Below are positions 10,235 to 19,167 of a DNA stretch of 64,000 bases, one piece after another; the first letter of the stretch is position 1, and every line of letters begins with the position of its first letter. This stretch comes from Candidatus Faecicola pullistercoris (lineage in GTDB: Bacteria; Bacillota; Clostridia; Christensenellales; CAG-917), in assembly GCA_018714105.1 (NCBI GenBank), contig DVNW01000008.1:1-64000 (forward strand), read 5' to 3'. The notes beneath the pieces are model-generated. The model saw only the letters and a program-made list of their open reading frames with translations. It did not search any database and had not been told where the DNA came from. The position numbers and the translations under genes were made by a program.

Positions 10235-11203
10235 ATGCGTGTCGGCAAACTTACTTCCGAACAACTTAACAGACTGGTGCTTGACAAGCTTAAAATAAAA
10301 AACGACAAGGTGATTATGTCTGCCGGTCTTTCGGAGGACTGCGCCGCAATCAGGCACGACGGAATTCTGCTTATTACCACCGATCCGATAACGGCGTCGG
10401 GCGATAACGCGGGCGCGCTTGCGATAGAGGTTTCGGCAAACGACGTAGCCGCATGCGGCGGAAAACCGTTTTGCTGTACGCTTACGCTCATCGCGCCTCC
10501 TTCGATAACCGAAGACGAACTCGAAAGAATCGTCGACGGCGCGTCGGCAAAAGCGGATATGCTGAACGTGGATATCGTAGGCGGGCATACCGAAGTTTCG
10601 GACAGCGTGGTCAGGACGGTAGCCAGCGTTACCATGCTCGGCAAGGCCGACAGGGTAATAGGCACGGCGGGCTGCAGGCCCGGCGACGGAATTATAATAA
10701 CCAAACAGGCGGGCATCGAAGGCACTTACATCATCGCCAACGATTATCCCGATAAGCTGGGGCTTACCGAGGAGGAAAGGGCGGAAGCCGCTTCTTACGG
10801 CGACATGCTGAGCGTTCTTCCCGAAAGCGAGGTGGCCGTCGCACACGAAATAAGCGGCATGCACGACGTTACCGAAGGCGGAGTTTTCGGCGCGGTTGCC
10901 GAAATGTGTCAGGCCGCGGGCACGGGCGCGGTTATCTATACGGATAAAATTCCTTTTTCGCCGCTGACGGTAAAGGTTTGCCAAACTCTGGGTCTCGACA
11001 GATACAGGCTTATTTCGAGCGGCAGTCTTATAATAACTTCGCCACGTCCCGAAGACATAGTCGATGATATGAAAAACCACGGCATCAAGGCCGCTGTTAT
11101 AGGAAAAATAACCGAAAAGGACACCGTTGCCGTTTATCCCGACGGCACGCGGGCGACTTTCGACGTCACGGCGGACGAACTTTTAAAGGCAGGTAAATTA
11201 TGA
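10235..11203 (+). CDS. AIR synthase-related (PurM/HypE-like) protein
   Basis: A 322-residue member of the PurM-like ATP-binding superfamily (HypE, SelD, ThiL and PurM share this fold). Visible are an acidic nucleotide-binding loop (ITTDPITASGDNAG), the ANDVAACGG motif near residue 75, VGGHTEVSD, and the C-terminal domain beginning near HDVTEGGVFG. HypE proper ends in a cysteine that is carbamoylated; this protein ends ELLKAGKL, so it is not a typical HypE. No hydrogenase genes are nearby. It also lacks the SelD N-terminal Cys/Sec loop. The 4-bp overlap with yicC suggests translational coupling. Exact reaction unknown. Confidence 0.8.
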   Translation: MRVGKLTSEQLNRLVLDKLKIKNDKVIMSAGLSEDCAAIRHDGILLITTDPITASGDNAGALAIEVSANDVAACGGKPFCCTLTLIAPPSITEDELERIVDGASAKADMLNVDIVGGHTEVSDSVVRTVASVTMLGKADRVIGTAGCRPGDGIIITKQAGIEGTYIIANDYPDKLGLTEEERAEAASYGDMLSVLPESEVAVAHEISGMHDVTEGGVFGAVAEMCQAAGTGAVIYTDKIPFSPLTVKVCQTLGLDRYRLISSGSLIITSPRPEDIVDDMKNHGIKAAVIGKITEKDTVAVYPDGTRATFDVTADELLKAGKL

Positions 11204-12075
11204 TAAGCATGACCGGTTACGGCAAAGGCACGGCCGAGAGCGAAGGCAAGAAAATTACGGTTGAACTCAAATCCGTAAATCACAGGTTCCTCGACCTCTC
11301 TGTGAAAATACCCAAAACCATGAATTTTGCCGAGGAAACAGCCAGAAAAATTCTGCAACAGTCTTTTTCGAGAGGGCATATCGACGTATATCTCACTTAC
11401 GAGAACAACGGCGCTTCCGATTACGACCTTTTTGTCAACGAGGGGCTGGCGGACGAATACGTAAGGACGGCGGCATACCTTGCGGACAAATACGGTATCG
11501 AAAACGATTTTACCGTTTCCTCCCTTATGAAGACGGCCGATGTCATAACTCCTTCGGAGAAGGAACAGAGCGAACAGGCCGTTGCCGCGCTTATTAAAGA
11601 CGCGCTCGAGGTAGCCGTGGAAAAATTGCAGGAAATGCGCGCAAAAGAGGGTTTTGCGCTTAAAAACGACCTTGTCGAAAAAGCCGATTCGGTAGGCGTG
11701 CTGCTCGAACTCGTTAAACAGCGCGCGCCCGAAGTAGTCAAAAATTACCGCGCCAAAATCGAGGAACGCATTACCGAGGCGCTGGCAGGGGTGGATATCG
11801 ACGAAGCGCGCCTGATAAACGAAGTGGCCTTTTTCGCAGACAAGGCCTGTATCGACGAGGAAACCGCGCGGCTTACGGCGCATATAGATAACTTTTACGC
11901 CATACTCGAATCCGACGAACCCGTGGGCAGAAAACTGGATTTCCTGGTGCAGGAGATGAACAGGGAAGTAAATACCATAGGCTCCAAATCCAACGATATA
12001 GTAATTACCAATTACGTGGTAAACATGAAATCCGAAATAGAAAAAATACGCGAGCAGGTGCAGAATGTCGAATAA
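11200..12075 (+). CDS. yicC: YicC family protein (stress-linked endoribonuclease family)
   Basis: A 291-residue YicC/YloC protein. The conserved start MISMTGYGKG, the VELKSVNHRFLDLS segment and the C-terminal block GRKLDFLVQEMNREVNTIGSKSN are diagnostic. Family members have been reported as endoribonucleases acting in RNA turnover. It begins inside the stop of the AIR synthase-like gene (ATGA) and overlaps remA by 11 bp. yicC-remA-gmk-rpoZ is the standard Firmicute order. Confidence 0.92.
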   Translation: MISMTGYGKGTAESEGKKITVELKSVNHRFLDLSVKIPKTMNFAEETARKILQQSFSRGHIDVYLTYENNGASDYDLFVNEGLADEYVRTAAYLADKYGIENDFTVSSLMKTADVITPSEKEQSEQAVAALIKDALEVAVEKLQEMRAKEGFALKNDLVEKADSVGVLLELVKQRAPEVVKNYRAKIEERITEALAGVDIDEARLINEVAFFADKACIDEETARLTAHIDNFYAILESDEPVGRKLDFLVQEMNREVNTIGSKSNDIVITNYVVNMKSEIEKIREQVQNVE

Positions 12076-12340
12076 CAACCCATTATCCAAAACGTTTATC
12101 AGCATAGGTTTCGGCAATATCATCAACGCCGATAAGGTGGTTACCGTAATGGCGCTTCCCGGAAGCGCGGCGGCCAAAGTGCTTGCCGCGGCCAAGGAAA
12201 AGAATACGGCTATCGACGCCACGGCGGGCAGGAAGACGCGTACCATTTTAATTATGGACAACGGTTTCGTGGTCATGAGCGGCATCAACTCGGGCACTAT
12301 TCTCGACAGGCTCAACGGAAAGGAGGATAAAGATGAATAA
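12065..12340 (+). CDS. remA: RemA-like DNA-binding regulator (DUF370)
   Basis: A 91-residue protein with the RemA signature FISIGFGNIINADKVV and DATAGRKTRTILIMDNG. In Bacillus subtilis RemA is a DNA-binding activator of matrix and osmoprotection genes; here only the family is certain. It overlaps the end of yicC and the start of gmk. The ATG is preceded by GCAGGTG. The position between yicC and gmk matches Bacillus. Confidence 0.88.
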   Translation: MSNNNPLSKTFISIGFGNIINADKVVTVMALPGSAAAKVLAAAKEKNTAIDATAGRKTRTILIMDNGFVVMSGINSGTILDRLNGKEDKDE

Positions 12341-12947
12341 GAAAGGTCTGGTATTCGTTTTGTCCGGTCCGTCCGGCTCGGGTAAAGGAACCGTGCTCGA
12401 AGAAGTGCTTAAAACCGAAAAACTTTATCTTTCGGTTTCCGCCACGTCGCGTAGGCCCCGCGAAGGCGAAAAAGACGGCGTCAATTATTATTTCTACACC
12501 CCCGAGCGTTTTTCGGAAATTGCGGCGGGCGGCGGCTTTCTGGAATACACCACCACTTACGGCAATTTCTACGGTACGCCCAGGCAGCCTATTCTGGACG
12601 CCGTGGAGAGAGGGGAGAATATCATGCTTGAAATCGACTCGGTCGGGGCGGTCAACGTCAAGGCGGAGTATCCCGACGCCATTCTGATATTTTTGGTTAC
12701 CCCGAACGTGGCCGAACTCAAACGCAGGCTTATAGGCAGGGGTACGGAAGATCCCGAACAGCTTAAAACCCGCATAGATTGCTATATTGACGAAATCAAG
12801 GCGGGGCTGAAATACGACTACCTCGTAATAAACGACGACGTCAAACGCTGCGCGGCCGACGTAATAGCTATTATCCGCGCGGAGCAGCTGAAAATCAAAA
12901 ACAACATCGGTTTTATAAACAATTTTAAAGGAGACAATATATGTTAG
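12333..12947 (+). CDS. gmk: Guanylate kinase
   Basis: A 204-residue kinase phosphorylating GMP to GDP. The P-loop SGPSGSGKGT, the GMP-binding SATSRRPREGEKDGVNYYF and ENIMLEIDSVGA are present. The start overlaps remA by 8 bp and has AAGGAGG at good spacing. It overlaps rpoZ by 7 bp, so translation of the run is coupled. Confidence 0.95.
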   Translation: MNKKGLVFVLSGPSGSGKGTVLEEVLKTEKLYLSVSATSRRPREGEKDGVNYYFYTPERFSEIAAGGGFLEYTTTYGNFYGTPRQPILDAVERGENIMLEIDSVGAVNVKAEYPDAILIFLVTPNVAELKRRLIGRGTEDPEQLKTRIDCYIDEIKAGLKYDYLVINDDVKRCAADVIAIIRAEQLKIKNNIGFINNFKGDNIC

Positions 12948-13129
12948 TAGATCCCCCCATCGACAAACTCATCAAAAAGGCGGAATGCAGATACGCTCTT
13001 ACCTGCGCCGTAGCAAAAAGGGCCAGAACCATTATCGCTCAGTCCGAGCAGACCGACGAAGGCGACAAACCCATCACCGTTGCCTGCAAGGAAATTTACG
13101 AAGGGAAACAGAAAATCCACAGAGACTGA
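12941..13129 (+). CDS. rpoZ: RNA polymerase omega subunit
   Basis: A 62-residue omega subunit, which helps fold and assemble the beta' subunit. The conserved pattern CRYALTCAVAKRAR near residues 16-29 and KPITVACKEIYEGK at the C terminus identify it. It starts inside the gmk stop with AAGGAG upstream, and coaBC follows by 2 bp. Confidence 0.9.
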   Translation: MLVDPPIDKLIKKAECRYALTCAVAKRARTIIAQSEQTDEGDKPITVACKEIYEGKQKIHRD

Positions 13130-13131
13130 TT

Positions 13132-14316
13132 ATGCTTTACGGTAAAAACGTTCTTCTCGGCGTATGCGGCGGGATAGCCGCGTACAAGAGTTGCGAAATC
13201 GTAAGCAGGCTGAAAAAACTGGGTGCGTCCGTGGACGTAGTCATGACCGAAAACGCCACCCGTTTCGTAACACCGCTTACATTTTCCTCTCTTGCGGGGT
13301 CGCGCACCGTCTGCGACGCATTCGAAGGCGGATTCGAATACGACGTCAAACACGTTTCGCTTGCAAAAAAGGCGGACGTCTTTATTATTGCTCCCGCTAC
13401 CGCCAACGTGATTGCCAAACTCGCGTGCGGCATTGCGGACGACATGCTTACCACCGTTGCCGTCGCTACGCGCGCGCCGCTTTTAATATGCCCCGCAATG
13501 AACACGGGTATGTGGGAGAGCGTTACCGTTAAGGAAAATATCGCCGTTCTCAGGCAAAGGGGCGCGCTTATAGTCGAGCCCGATTCCGGCAGACTGGCGT
13601 GCGGAGATACCGGCAAAGGCAAAATGGCGTCGCCCGAGCAGATTGTGGACGAGGCGGTTAAACTTCTTATGCCCGTTAACGATTACGATGGCAAAAGAGT
13701 GCTTGTTACCGCGGGTGCGACAAAGGAAAACATCGACGGCGTAAGGTGCATTACCAACAACAGCAGCGGCAAAATGGGAATGGCCATAGCGCGCGCGGCG
13801 GCGGACAGGGGAGCCAGGGTTACCGTTATAAAAGGTATAGTATCCGTACCCGTGCCCGAAAACGCTTATAAGGTCGTGGACGTCAGCTCAACAGAACAGA
13901 TGTACGACGCGGTGATGGCCGAGCTTGCCGATAACGACATCGTTATAAAAGCGGCCGCACCCGCCGATTACAGACCTGCCGAAGTTTACGATAACAAGAT
14001 AAAGTCGCAGACGCTGACGCTCGAATTCGTAAAAAACCCCGATATCGCCGCGGCCGTCGGCAAAATCAAGGGCGATAAAAAACTTGTCGTTTTCAGCGCC
14101 GAAACCCAAAACCTTTTATCAAACGCTCGCGCCAAACTTGAAAGCAAAAACGCCGATATGGTTGTAGCCAACGACCTTACCGCCGAGGGCGCGGGGTTTA
14201 ACGTGGATACCAATATAGCCACCATTATCGCAAAGGACGGCAGTGTGTGCGAAACGGGACTGGTTACCAAGCGCAGGCTTGCCGATATTATACTTGACAC
14301 CGTTAAAACGCTCTGA
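13132..14316 (+). CDS. coaBC: Bifunctional phosphopantothenoylcysteine decarboxylase / phosphopantothenate-cysteine ligase
   Basis: A 394-residue two-domain enzyme for two steps of coenzyme A synthesis. N-terminal CoaC (flavin, about 1-180) has GGIAAYKSCE, PAMNTGMWE and the active-site cysteine loop LACGDTGKGKMA. C-terminal CoaB has ITNNSSGKMG and AAPADYRP. The ORF track extends upstream through rpoZ in another frame; the ATG at 13132 begins the conserved protein. The stop overlaps the priA ATG (TGATG). Confidence 0.95.
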   Translation: MLYGKNVLLGVCGGIAAYKSCEIVSRLKKLGASVDVVMTENATRFVTPLTFSSLAGSRTVCDAFEGGFEYDVKHVSLAKKADVFIIAPATANVIAKLACGIADDMLTTVAVATRAPLLICPAMNTGMWESVTVKENIAVLRQRGALIVEPDSGRLACGDTGKGKMASPEQIVDEAVKLLMPVNDYDGKRVLVTAGATKENIDGVRCITNNSSGKMGMAIARAAADRGARVTVIKGIVSVPVPENAYKVVDVSSTEQMYDAVMAELADNDIVIKAAAPADYRPAEVYDNKIKSQTLTLEFVKNPDIAAAVGKIKGDKKLVVFSAETQNLLSNARAKLESKNADMVVANDLTAEGAGFNVDTNIATIIAKDGSVCETGLVTKRRLADIILDTVKTL

Positions 14317-16496
14317 TGATTGCCGAAGTAATAGTTGACATAGCTTCGTCCGAAGTGGACAGGATTTTCGATTATACCGCAGGACCCGACATAGTGCCCG
14401 GCATGCGCGTTTCGGTGCCTTTCGGCAATAAACTTATAGAAGGGTTCGTCATAGGCCTCAAAGATAAATCGGATTACGCCGACAAACTCAAATCCGTTGC
14501 GGGCAAACTTGACGATTTTGTGGCAGTCGGTCCCGAAATGTTCGGGCTTATGGACTTCATGGTAGACAAATACCATCTCCGCAAGATCGACGTTTTAAGG
14601 CTGTTTGTTCCCGCTCAGCTCAGAGGCGGCAGAGTAGGCGAGATACTGCTCGATTTCGTACAGCTCGCCCTGCCTTACGAAGAGGCCGTTTCCATGGTAT
14701 CCGCTTCCGCGGCGAAGCAGATTGCGGCAATCGAATATCTCAAAGACGCAGGGGGTTTTTCCTCCGAGCTGAATAAGCTGTTCGGCGCGTCGGCATTGAA
14801 AGCGCTTAAAGATAAGGGGATAACCCGAGTGTTCAAAGTGCGTAAAATGCGCGAGCCGGATACCTTCGAGTCTTCGGACAAAAGCGTTAAGCTGAACGCC
14901 AATCAGCGTGAAGCCGTGGACAGAATCGACCGTTCGAAAGGAGTTATACTTCTGCACGGCGTTACGGGAAGCGGCAAGACCGAAGTATATATGAACGCCG
15001 TAAGCCACGCGCTCGACAGAGGAAAAACGGCAATAGTGCTGGTTCCGGAAATTTCGCTCACGCCTCAGTTGTTAAGCGTGTTCCGCGCCCGTTTCGGAGC
15101 GAAAGCCGCCGTGCTTCACAGCGGACTTTCCGCGGGGGAGCGTTTCGACGAGTGGAAACGTCTTCTTACGGGCGAAGCCTCCATAGCGATAGGCGCGCGG
15201 TCGGCGATATTCGCGCCGCTTAGCAATATAGGCCTTATCGTAATCGACGAGGAACACGACGGCAGTTACGTGTCCGAGTCCAACCCCCGTTACGACGCAA
15301 AAGAAGTCGCGCGTTTCCGCGCCGGGTATTACGGAGCGCCGCTCGTCCTGGGAAGCGCGACGCCCCAGATAGAAAGTTACTATAAGGCGCAGACGGGCGA
15401 ATACGAACTGGTATCGCTGCCCGACAGAATAAATAAAAAAAAGCTGCCCGAGGTGGAAATAGTCAATATGTCCCGCGAAATCCGCATGGGCAACAGGGAA
15501 ATATTCTCCTCGTCGGTAAAACAGGCGCTCGAAAACTGCCTGGCCGACCGAAATCAGGCCATAATTTTTATCAACAGGCGCGGATATTTTTCTTACGTGA
15601 TGTGTCGGGATTGCGGCTTTATCGCCAAATGCGAAAGCTGCGACGTATCCCTTACATATCATAAAACCGAAAACGTATTGAAATGTCATTGTTGCGGCAA
15701 GACTTACCGCAATATAGAAAAATGCCCGCACTGCGGCAGTACTCATCTCAGGCAGGGCCATACGGGCACCGAACAGGTTGCGGAAGAGGTGAAAAAACTT
15801 TTTCCTCATGCCAACGTCGCGCGCATGGATAACGATTCCACACGGAAAAAAGGCGCGCATGCCGCTATCTTAAAGGATTTTGCCGACGGCAAAGCGGACG
15901 TCCTGGTGGGTACTCAGATGATTTCCAAAGGGCACGATTTCAAAAGGGTGGCGTTAGTGTGCATTTTAGAAGCCGATTACAGCCTGTACATGAGCGATTA
16001 CCGCAGCAACGAACGTACTTTTCAGCTGGTAACCCAAGTGGCGGGACGCGCGGGACGCGAAGGGCTGGACGGCAAAGTGATACTGCAGACGTACACCCCG
16101 AAACATTACGTATTCAGATATGCCGCCGCGTACGATTACCAAGGCTTTTACGAGAAGGAACTCAATACAAGGCAGGTAACCAAGTTTCCGCCGTTTGCAA
16201 AAATCGTGAGAGTGCTTATTTCCTCGCCGTCAGACGAGGACGCCAAGGCCTCCGCCAGAAAAACTTACGACGCGCTTACCAAAGTAAGAAACGACTCTCC
16301 CGACGATTTTATATATTTTCAGGGCATGAAATCGCCCGTGGAAAGGGAAATGGATATGTACCGCTATCAGGTACTTATGAGAATAAAGCAGGAGAACGCC
16401 GATAAGATTATCCGAAGCGTTTACACCGCTACGGATAAATGCAAAAACAAAAAATCGCAGATTTTCGTGGAGATAAATCCGCAGAATCTGAACTGA
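14316..16496 (+). CDS. priA: Primosomal protein N' (replication restart helicase PriA)
   Basis: A 726-residue 3'-5' helicase that reloads the replisome at stalled forks. An N-terminal DNA-binding domain is followed by Walker A GVTGSGKTEV, DEEHDGSY, GSATPQIES and paired zinc-binding cysteines (CRDCGFIAKCESCD, CHCCG, CPHCGS), then helicase motifs QMISKGHDF and QVAGRAGRE. All expected motifs are intact. Its position between coaBC and def is standard. Confidence 0.95.
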   Translation: MIAEVIVDIASSEVDRIFDYTAGPDIVPGMRVSVPFGNKLIEGFVIGLKDKSDYADKLKSVAGKLDDFVAVGPEMFGLMDFMVDKYHLRKIDVLRLFVPAQLRGGRVGEILLDFVQLALPYEEAVSMVSASAAKQIAAIEYLKDAGGFSSELNKLFGASALKALKDKGITRVFKVRKMREPDTFESSDKSVKLNANQREAVDRIDRSKGVILLHGVTGSGKTEVYMNAVSHALDRGKTAIVLVPEISLTPQLLSVFRARFGAKAAVLHSGLSAGERFDEWKRLLTGEASIAIGARSAIFAPLSNIGLIVIDEEHDGSYVSESNPRYDAKEVARFRAGYYGAPLVLGSATPQIESYYKAQTGEYELVSLPDRINKKKLPEVEIVNMSREIRMGNREIFSSSVKQALENCLADRNQAIIFINRRGYFSYVMCRDCGFIAKCESCDVSLTYHKTENVLKCHCCGKTYRNIEKCPHCGSTHLRQGHTGTEQVAEEVKKLFPHANVARMDNDSTRKKGAHAAILKDFADGKADVLVGTQMISKGHDFKRVALVCILEADYSLYMSDYRSNERTFQLVTQVAGRAGREGLDGKVILQTYTPKHYVFRYAAAYDYQGFYEKELNTRQVTKFPPFAKIVRVLISSPSDEDAKASARKTYDALTKVRNDSPDDFIYFQGMKSPVEREMDMYRYQVLMRIKQENADKIIRSVYTATDKCKNKKSQIFVEINPQNLN

Positions 16497-16505
16497 GAGG
16501 AAAAA

Positions 16506-16973
16506 ATGGCTTTAAGAAACATAGTAAAAGATCCCGACCCCTTGCTTCGCAAAAAGTCGAGGCCGGTGGAAACTTTCGATAAAAAACTGCACCTCCTTCT
16601 TGACGACATGCGCGAAACCATGGCGAAAAACGACGGCGTAGGTCTTGCCGCGCCTCAGGTAGGTATTTTAAGAAGGGCGGCCGTGGTAGAGGTAGGCGAC
16701 TTTTACGTCGAGCTTGTAAACCCCGAGGTGCTCGAATCCGAGGGCGAGCAGATAGACGTGGAGGGGTGCCTGAGCATCAATAATTACAATTGCTATGTCG
16801 CGAGGCCCGAGAGAATAAAATTAAGGGCGCAGAACCGCGACGGCGAGTTTTTCGAACTGGAATGCCGTGATTTCATAGCGCGCGCCTGCCTGCACGAAAT
16901 GGACCATCTGGACGGCATACTGTTCAAGGACAAATGCTATGCCGAGCTCGATTTTGACGAGGAACAAGAGTGA
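16506..16973 (+). CDS. def: Peptide deformylase
   Basis: A 155-residue metalloenzyme removing the formyl group from nascent N-terminal methionine. All three motifs are present: GVGLAAPQVG, EGCLS (metal-binding Cys) and HEMDH (metal-binding His and catalytic Glu). An AGAGGA ribosome site lies in front of the ATG. It is coupled to fmt through a 4-bp overlap, pairing the enzymes that remove and add the formyl group. Confidence 0.95.
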   Translation: MALRNIVKDPDPLLRKKSRPVETFDKKLHLLLDDMRETMAKNDGVGLAAPQVGILRRAAVVEVGDFYVELVNPEVLESEGEQIDVEGCLSINNYNCYVARPERIKLRAQNRDGEFFELECRDFIARACLHEMDHLDGILFKDKCYAELDFDEEQE

Positions 16974-17896
16974 GACTGATATTTCTCGGTACGCCTGACT
17001 TCGCCGTACCCGCACTTCAGAAAATAGCGGCCGCGGGACACCGAATCGCAGCCGTGGTTACTCAGCCCGACCGAAGACGGAACAGGGGCGAAATTTCCTT
17101 TTCGCCCGTAAAGGAGGCGGCATTGAAGCTGGGGCTGGAGGTGCTGCAGTTTCAAAGCGTTAAAAAAGAGGGCGTCGATATTCTTAAAAACCTGCGCCCG
17201 GATATTATGGTTACCGCCGCTTTCGGGCAAATTCTTTCGCAGGAAATACTCGATATAGCAAAATACGGCGTCATAAACGTGCATGCGTCCCTGCTTCCTG
17301 CTTACCGAGGCGCCGCGCCCATACAGAGGGCTATTATGGACGGGTGCGAATATACGGGAATAAGCATTATGCAGACGGCGCTCAAAGTAGACAGCGGCCC
17401 CGTTATTCTGCAGAAAAAAGTAAAAATAGGCGAGGACGAGACCGCGGAAGAACTTTTCCTCAGGCTTGCCGCAACGGGCGGAGACGCCGTGTGCGAGGCT
17501 CTGTCGCTTATAGAAAGCGGCAAGGCGGTTTATACCGAGCAGGACGAAAGCAAGGCGACTTTTTGCGGTATTATAAAAAAAGAAGACGGCGAAATAAATT
17601 TCGACACCTCCTTTTTCATGCTTAAAAGGTTTATAAACGCGATGACGCCGTGGCCGTCGGCATATACGAATATTGAGGACAAACGCTTTAAAATACTCGC
17701 CGTTGAAAGGGCCGAGGGCAGAGGCGTTCCGGGTTGCGTATTGAAAGCCGACAGAAAAAACGGTCTTGTTATAGCCCTTAAAGAGCAGGCCGTAAAAATA
17801 TTGAAATTCCAGCCCGAAAACAAGAGCGCCATGCGGCCGGAAGATTATTTTCTGGGCAATACTGTTCCCACAGGGATAACGGCAGGGAAAGGCTGA
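16970..17896 (+). CDS. fmt: Methionyl-tRNA formyltransferase
   Basis: A 308-residue enzyme formylating initiator Met-tRNA with 10-formyl-tetrahydrofolate. It shows the start MRLIFLGTPDFAVPAL, the catalytic region NVHASLLPAYRGAAPIQRAI and the C-terminal tRNA-binding domain. It starts at GTG overlapping the def stop (GTGA) and ends overlapping the rsmB ATG by one base. Normal length. Confidence 0.95.
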   Translation: MRLIFLGTPDFAVPALQKIAAAGHRIAAVVTQPDRRRNRGEISFSPVKEAALKLGLEVLQFQSVKKEGVDILKNLRPDIMVTAAFGQILSQEILDIAKYGVINVHASLLPAYRGAAPIQRAIMDGCEYTGISIMQTALKVDSGPVILQKKVKIGEDETAEELFLRLAATGGDAVCEALSLIESGKAVYTEQDESKATFCGIIKKEDGEINFDTSFFMLKRFINAMTPWPSAYTNIEDKRFKILAVERAEGRGVPGCVLKADRKNGLVIALKEQAVKILKFQPENKSAMRPEDYFLGNTVPTGITAGKG

Positions 17897-19167
17897 TGGA
17901 TTATACCCGTAAAAGTTACGAAATTCTGGATAAAATTTACAGGGGCGGGGCCTATTCGACGATTGCCCTGGGGCAGGTTTCGGGCGAGGACTCGCATCTT
18001 GTCACGCGCATTGTCAAAGGCGTGCTAGAAAGAGATACCGAACTCGAATACATAATAAGCCGTCTTGTGGGAAGACCCGCTAAAAACGTTTTGAAACTGA
18101 TTCTTAAACAGGGGATATTCTGCCTTAAATACATGTCGTCGCTACCCGATTACGCGGTAATAAACAATCATGTGGAACTTTGCAAACAGCTCGGAAAGCG
18201 TCAGAACGCCGGGTTTATCAACGCCACGCTCAAAAACGCCGCGGCGGGGAAATATGCCTTGCCCGAGCCTTCCGACGGCGATCTGTATTTATCGGTAAAA
18301 TACTCCAAACCCTTATGGTTTATTGAAAAACTACGTGCCGACTACGGTAACGAAAAAGCGGTTGAAATAATTTCGGTCAAGCCTTCGGATAGGCTTCATA
18401 TCAGGGTAAGCGGCCTTAAATTAACAAAAAAAGACTTTGAAAATTATATAAAAAGGCATAATTTAGAATACTCGGTTTCTCCCGCCGGCGGATATTATAT
18501 TAAGGGAGGCAGGCTTCTGGACGAACTTTTTTTGCAAGGTAAAATAACTTATATGTCGGAAAGTTCAATGTATGCCGTAAAAGCCTTGGGGATAAAGCCC
18601 TATTCGCAGGTGCTGGATTTGTGCGCCGCTCCGGGCGGTAAATGCGTATATGCGGCCGAACTGGATACGGGCGGCATGGTGGAAGCCGGCGATATTTATC
18701 CGCATCGGGTTAATCTTATAAAATCTTACGCCAAACGCATGGGCGTTCATAACGTGGACGCATGCGTCAGGGACGCGGCCGAGGCGCATAAGAATTTTAC
18801 CGCCCGTTTCGATTACGTCCTGGCCGACGTGCCTTGCAGCGGGCTGGGGGTATTCAACCGCAAGCCCGACGTGCTTCTGAAAAAAAACGCGGACTGCGCC
18901 GATCTTACGGCGTTGCAGAAGAAAATACTTTTCAACGCTGCCGATTACGTAAAGGAGGGCGGAACGCTCGTTTATTCCACATGTACTTTAAGCAAGCGGG
19001 AAAACGAGGACGTCGTAGCAGAGTTTTTAAAAACGCGTAAGGATTTTTATCTGTCAAAGGCGGATATTCCGTTTGTCAACGACGGCATAATTACCATTTT
19101 TCCCGACAACGAAGGGAGAACGGGCTTTTTTATAGCGAGGTTTGTGAAGAATGGACTGTCTGCTTAA
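17896..19167 (+). CDS. rsmB: 16S rRNA (cytosine-967-C5)-methyltransferase RsmB
   Basis: A 423-residue protein. An N-terminal NusB-like RNA-binding domain (about 1-140) is followed by a Rossmann SAM-dependent methyltransferase with the SAM loop LDLCAAPGGK, the catalytic PCS motif in ADVPCSGLG and the second cysteine in YSTCTLSKRENE. It overlaps rlmN by 17 bp; the family is certain. Confidence 0.93.
   Translation: MDYTRKSYEILDKIYRGGAYSTIALGQVSGEDSHLVTRIVKGVLERDTELEYIISRLVGRPAKNVLKLILKQGIFCLKYMSSLPDYAVINNHVELCKQLGKRQNAGFINATLKNAAAGKYALPEPSDGDLYLSVKYSKPLWFIEKLRADYGNEKAVEIISVKPSDRLHIRVSGLKLTKKDFENYIKRHNLEYSVSPAGGYYIKGGRLLDELFLQGKITYMSESSMYAVKALGIKPYSQVLDLCAAPGGKCVYAAELDTGGMVEAGDIYPHRVNLIKSYAKRMGVHNVDACVRDAAEAHKNFTARFDYVLADVPCSGLGVFNRKPDVLLKKNADCADLTALQKKILFNAADYVKEGGTLVYSTCTLSKRENEDVVAEFLKTRKDFYLSKADIPFVNDGIITIFPDNEGRTGFFIARFVKNGLSA

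Noticed and set aside
11134-12315. 393-codon minus-strand ORF opposite yicC and remA
   Set aside because: Covers two conserved plus-strand genes with intact motifs; no support of its own.
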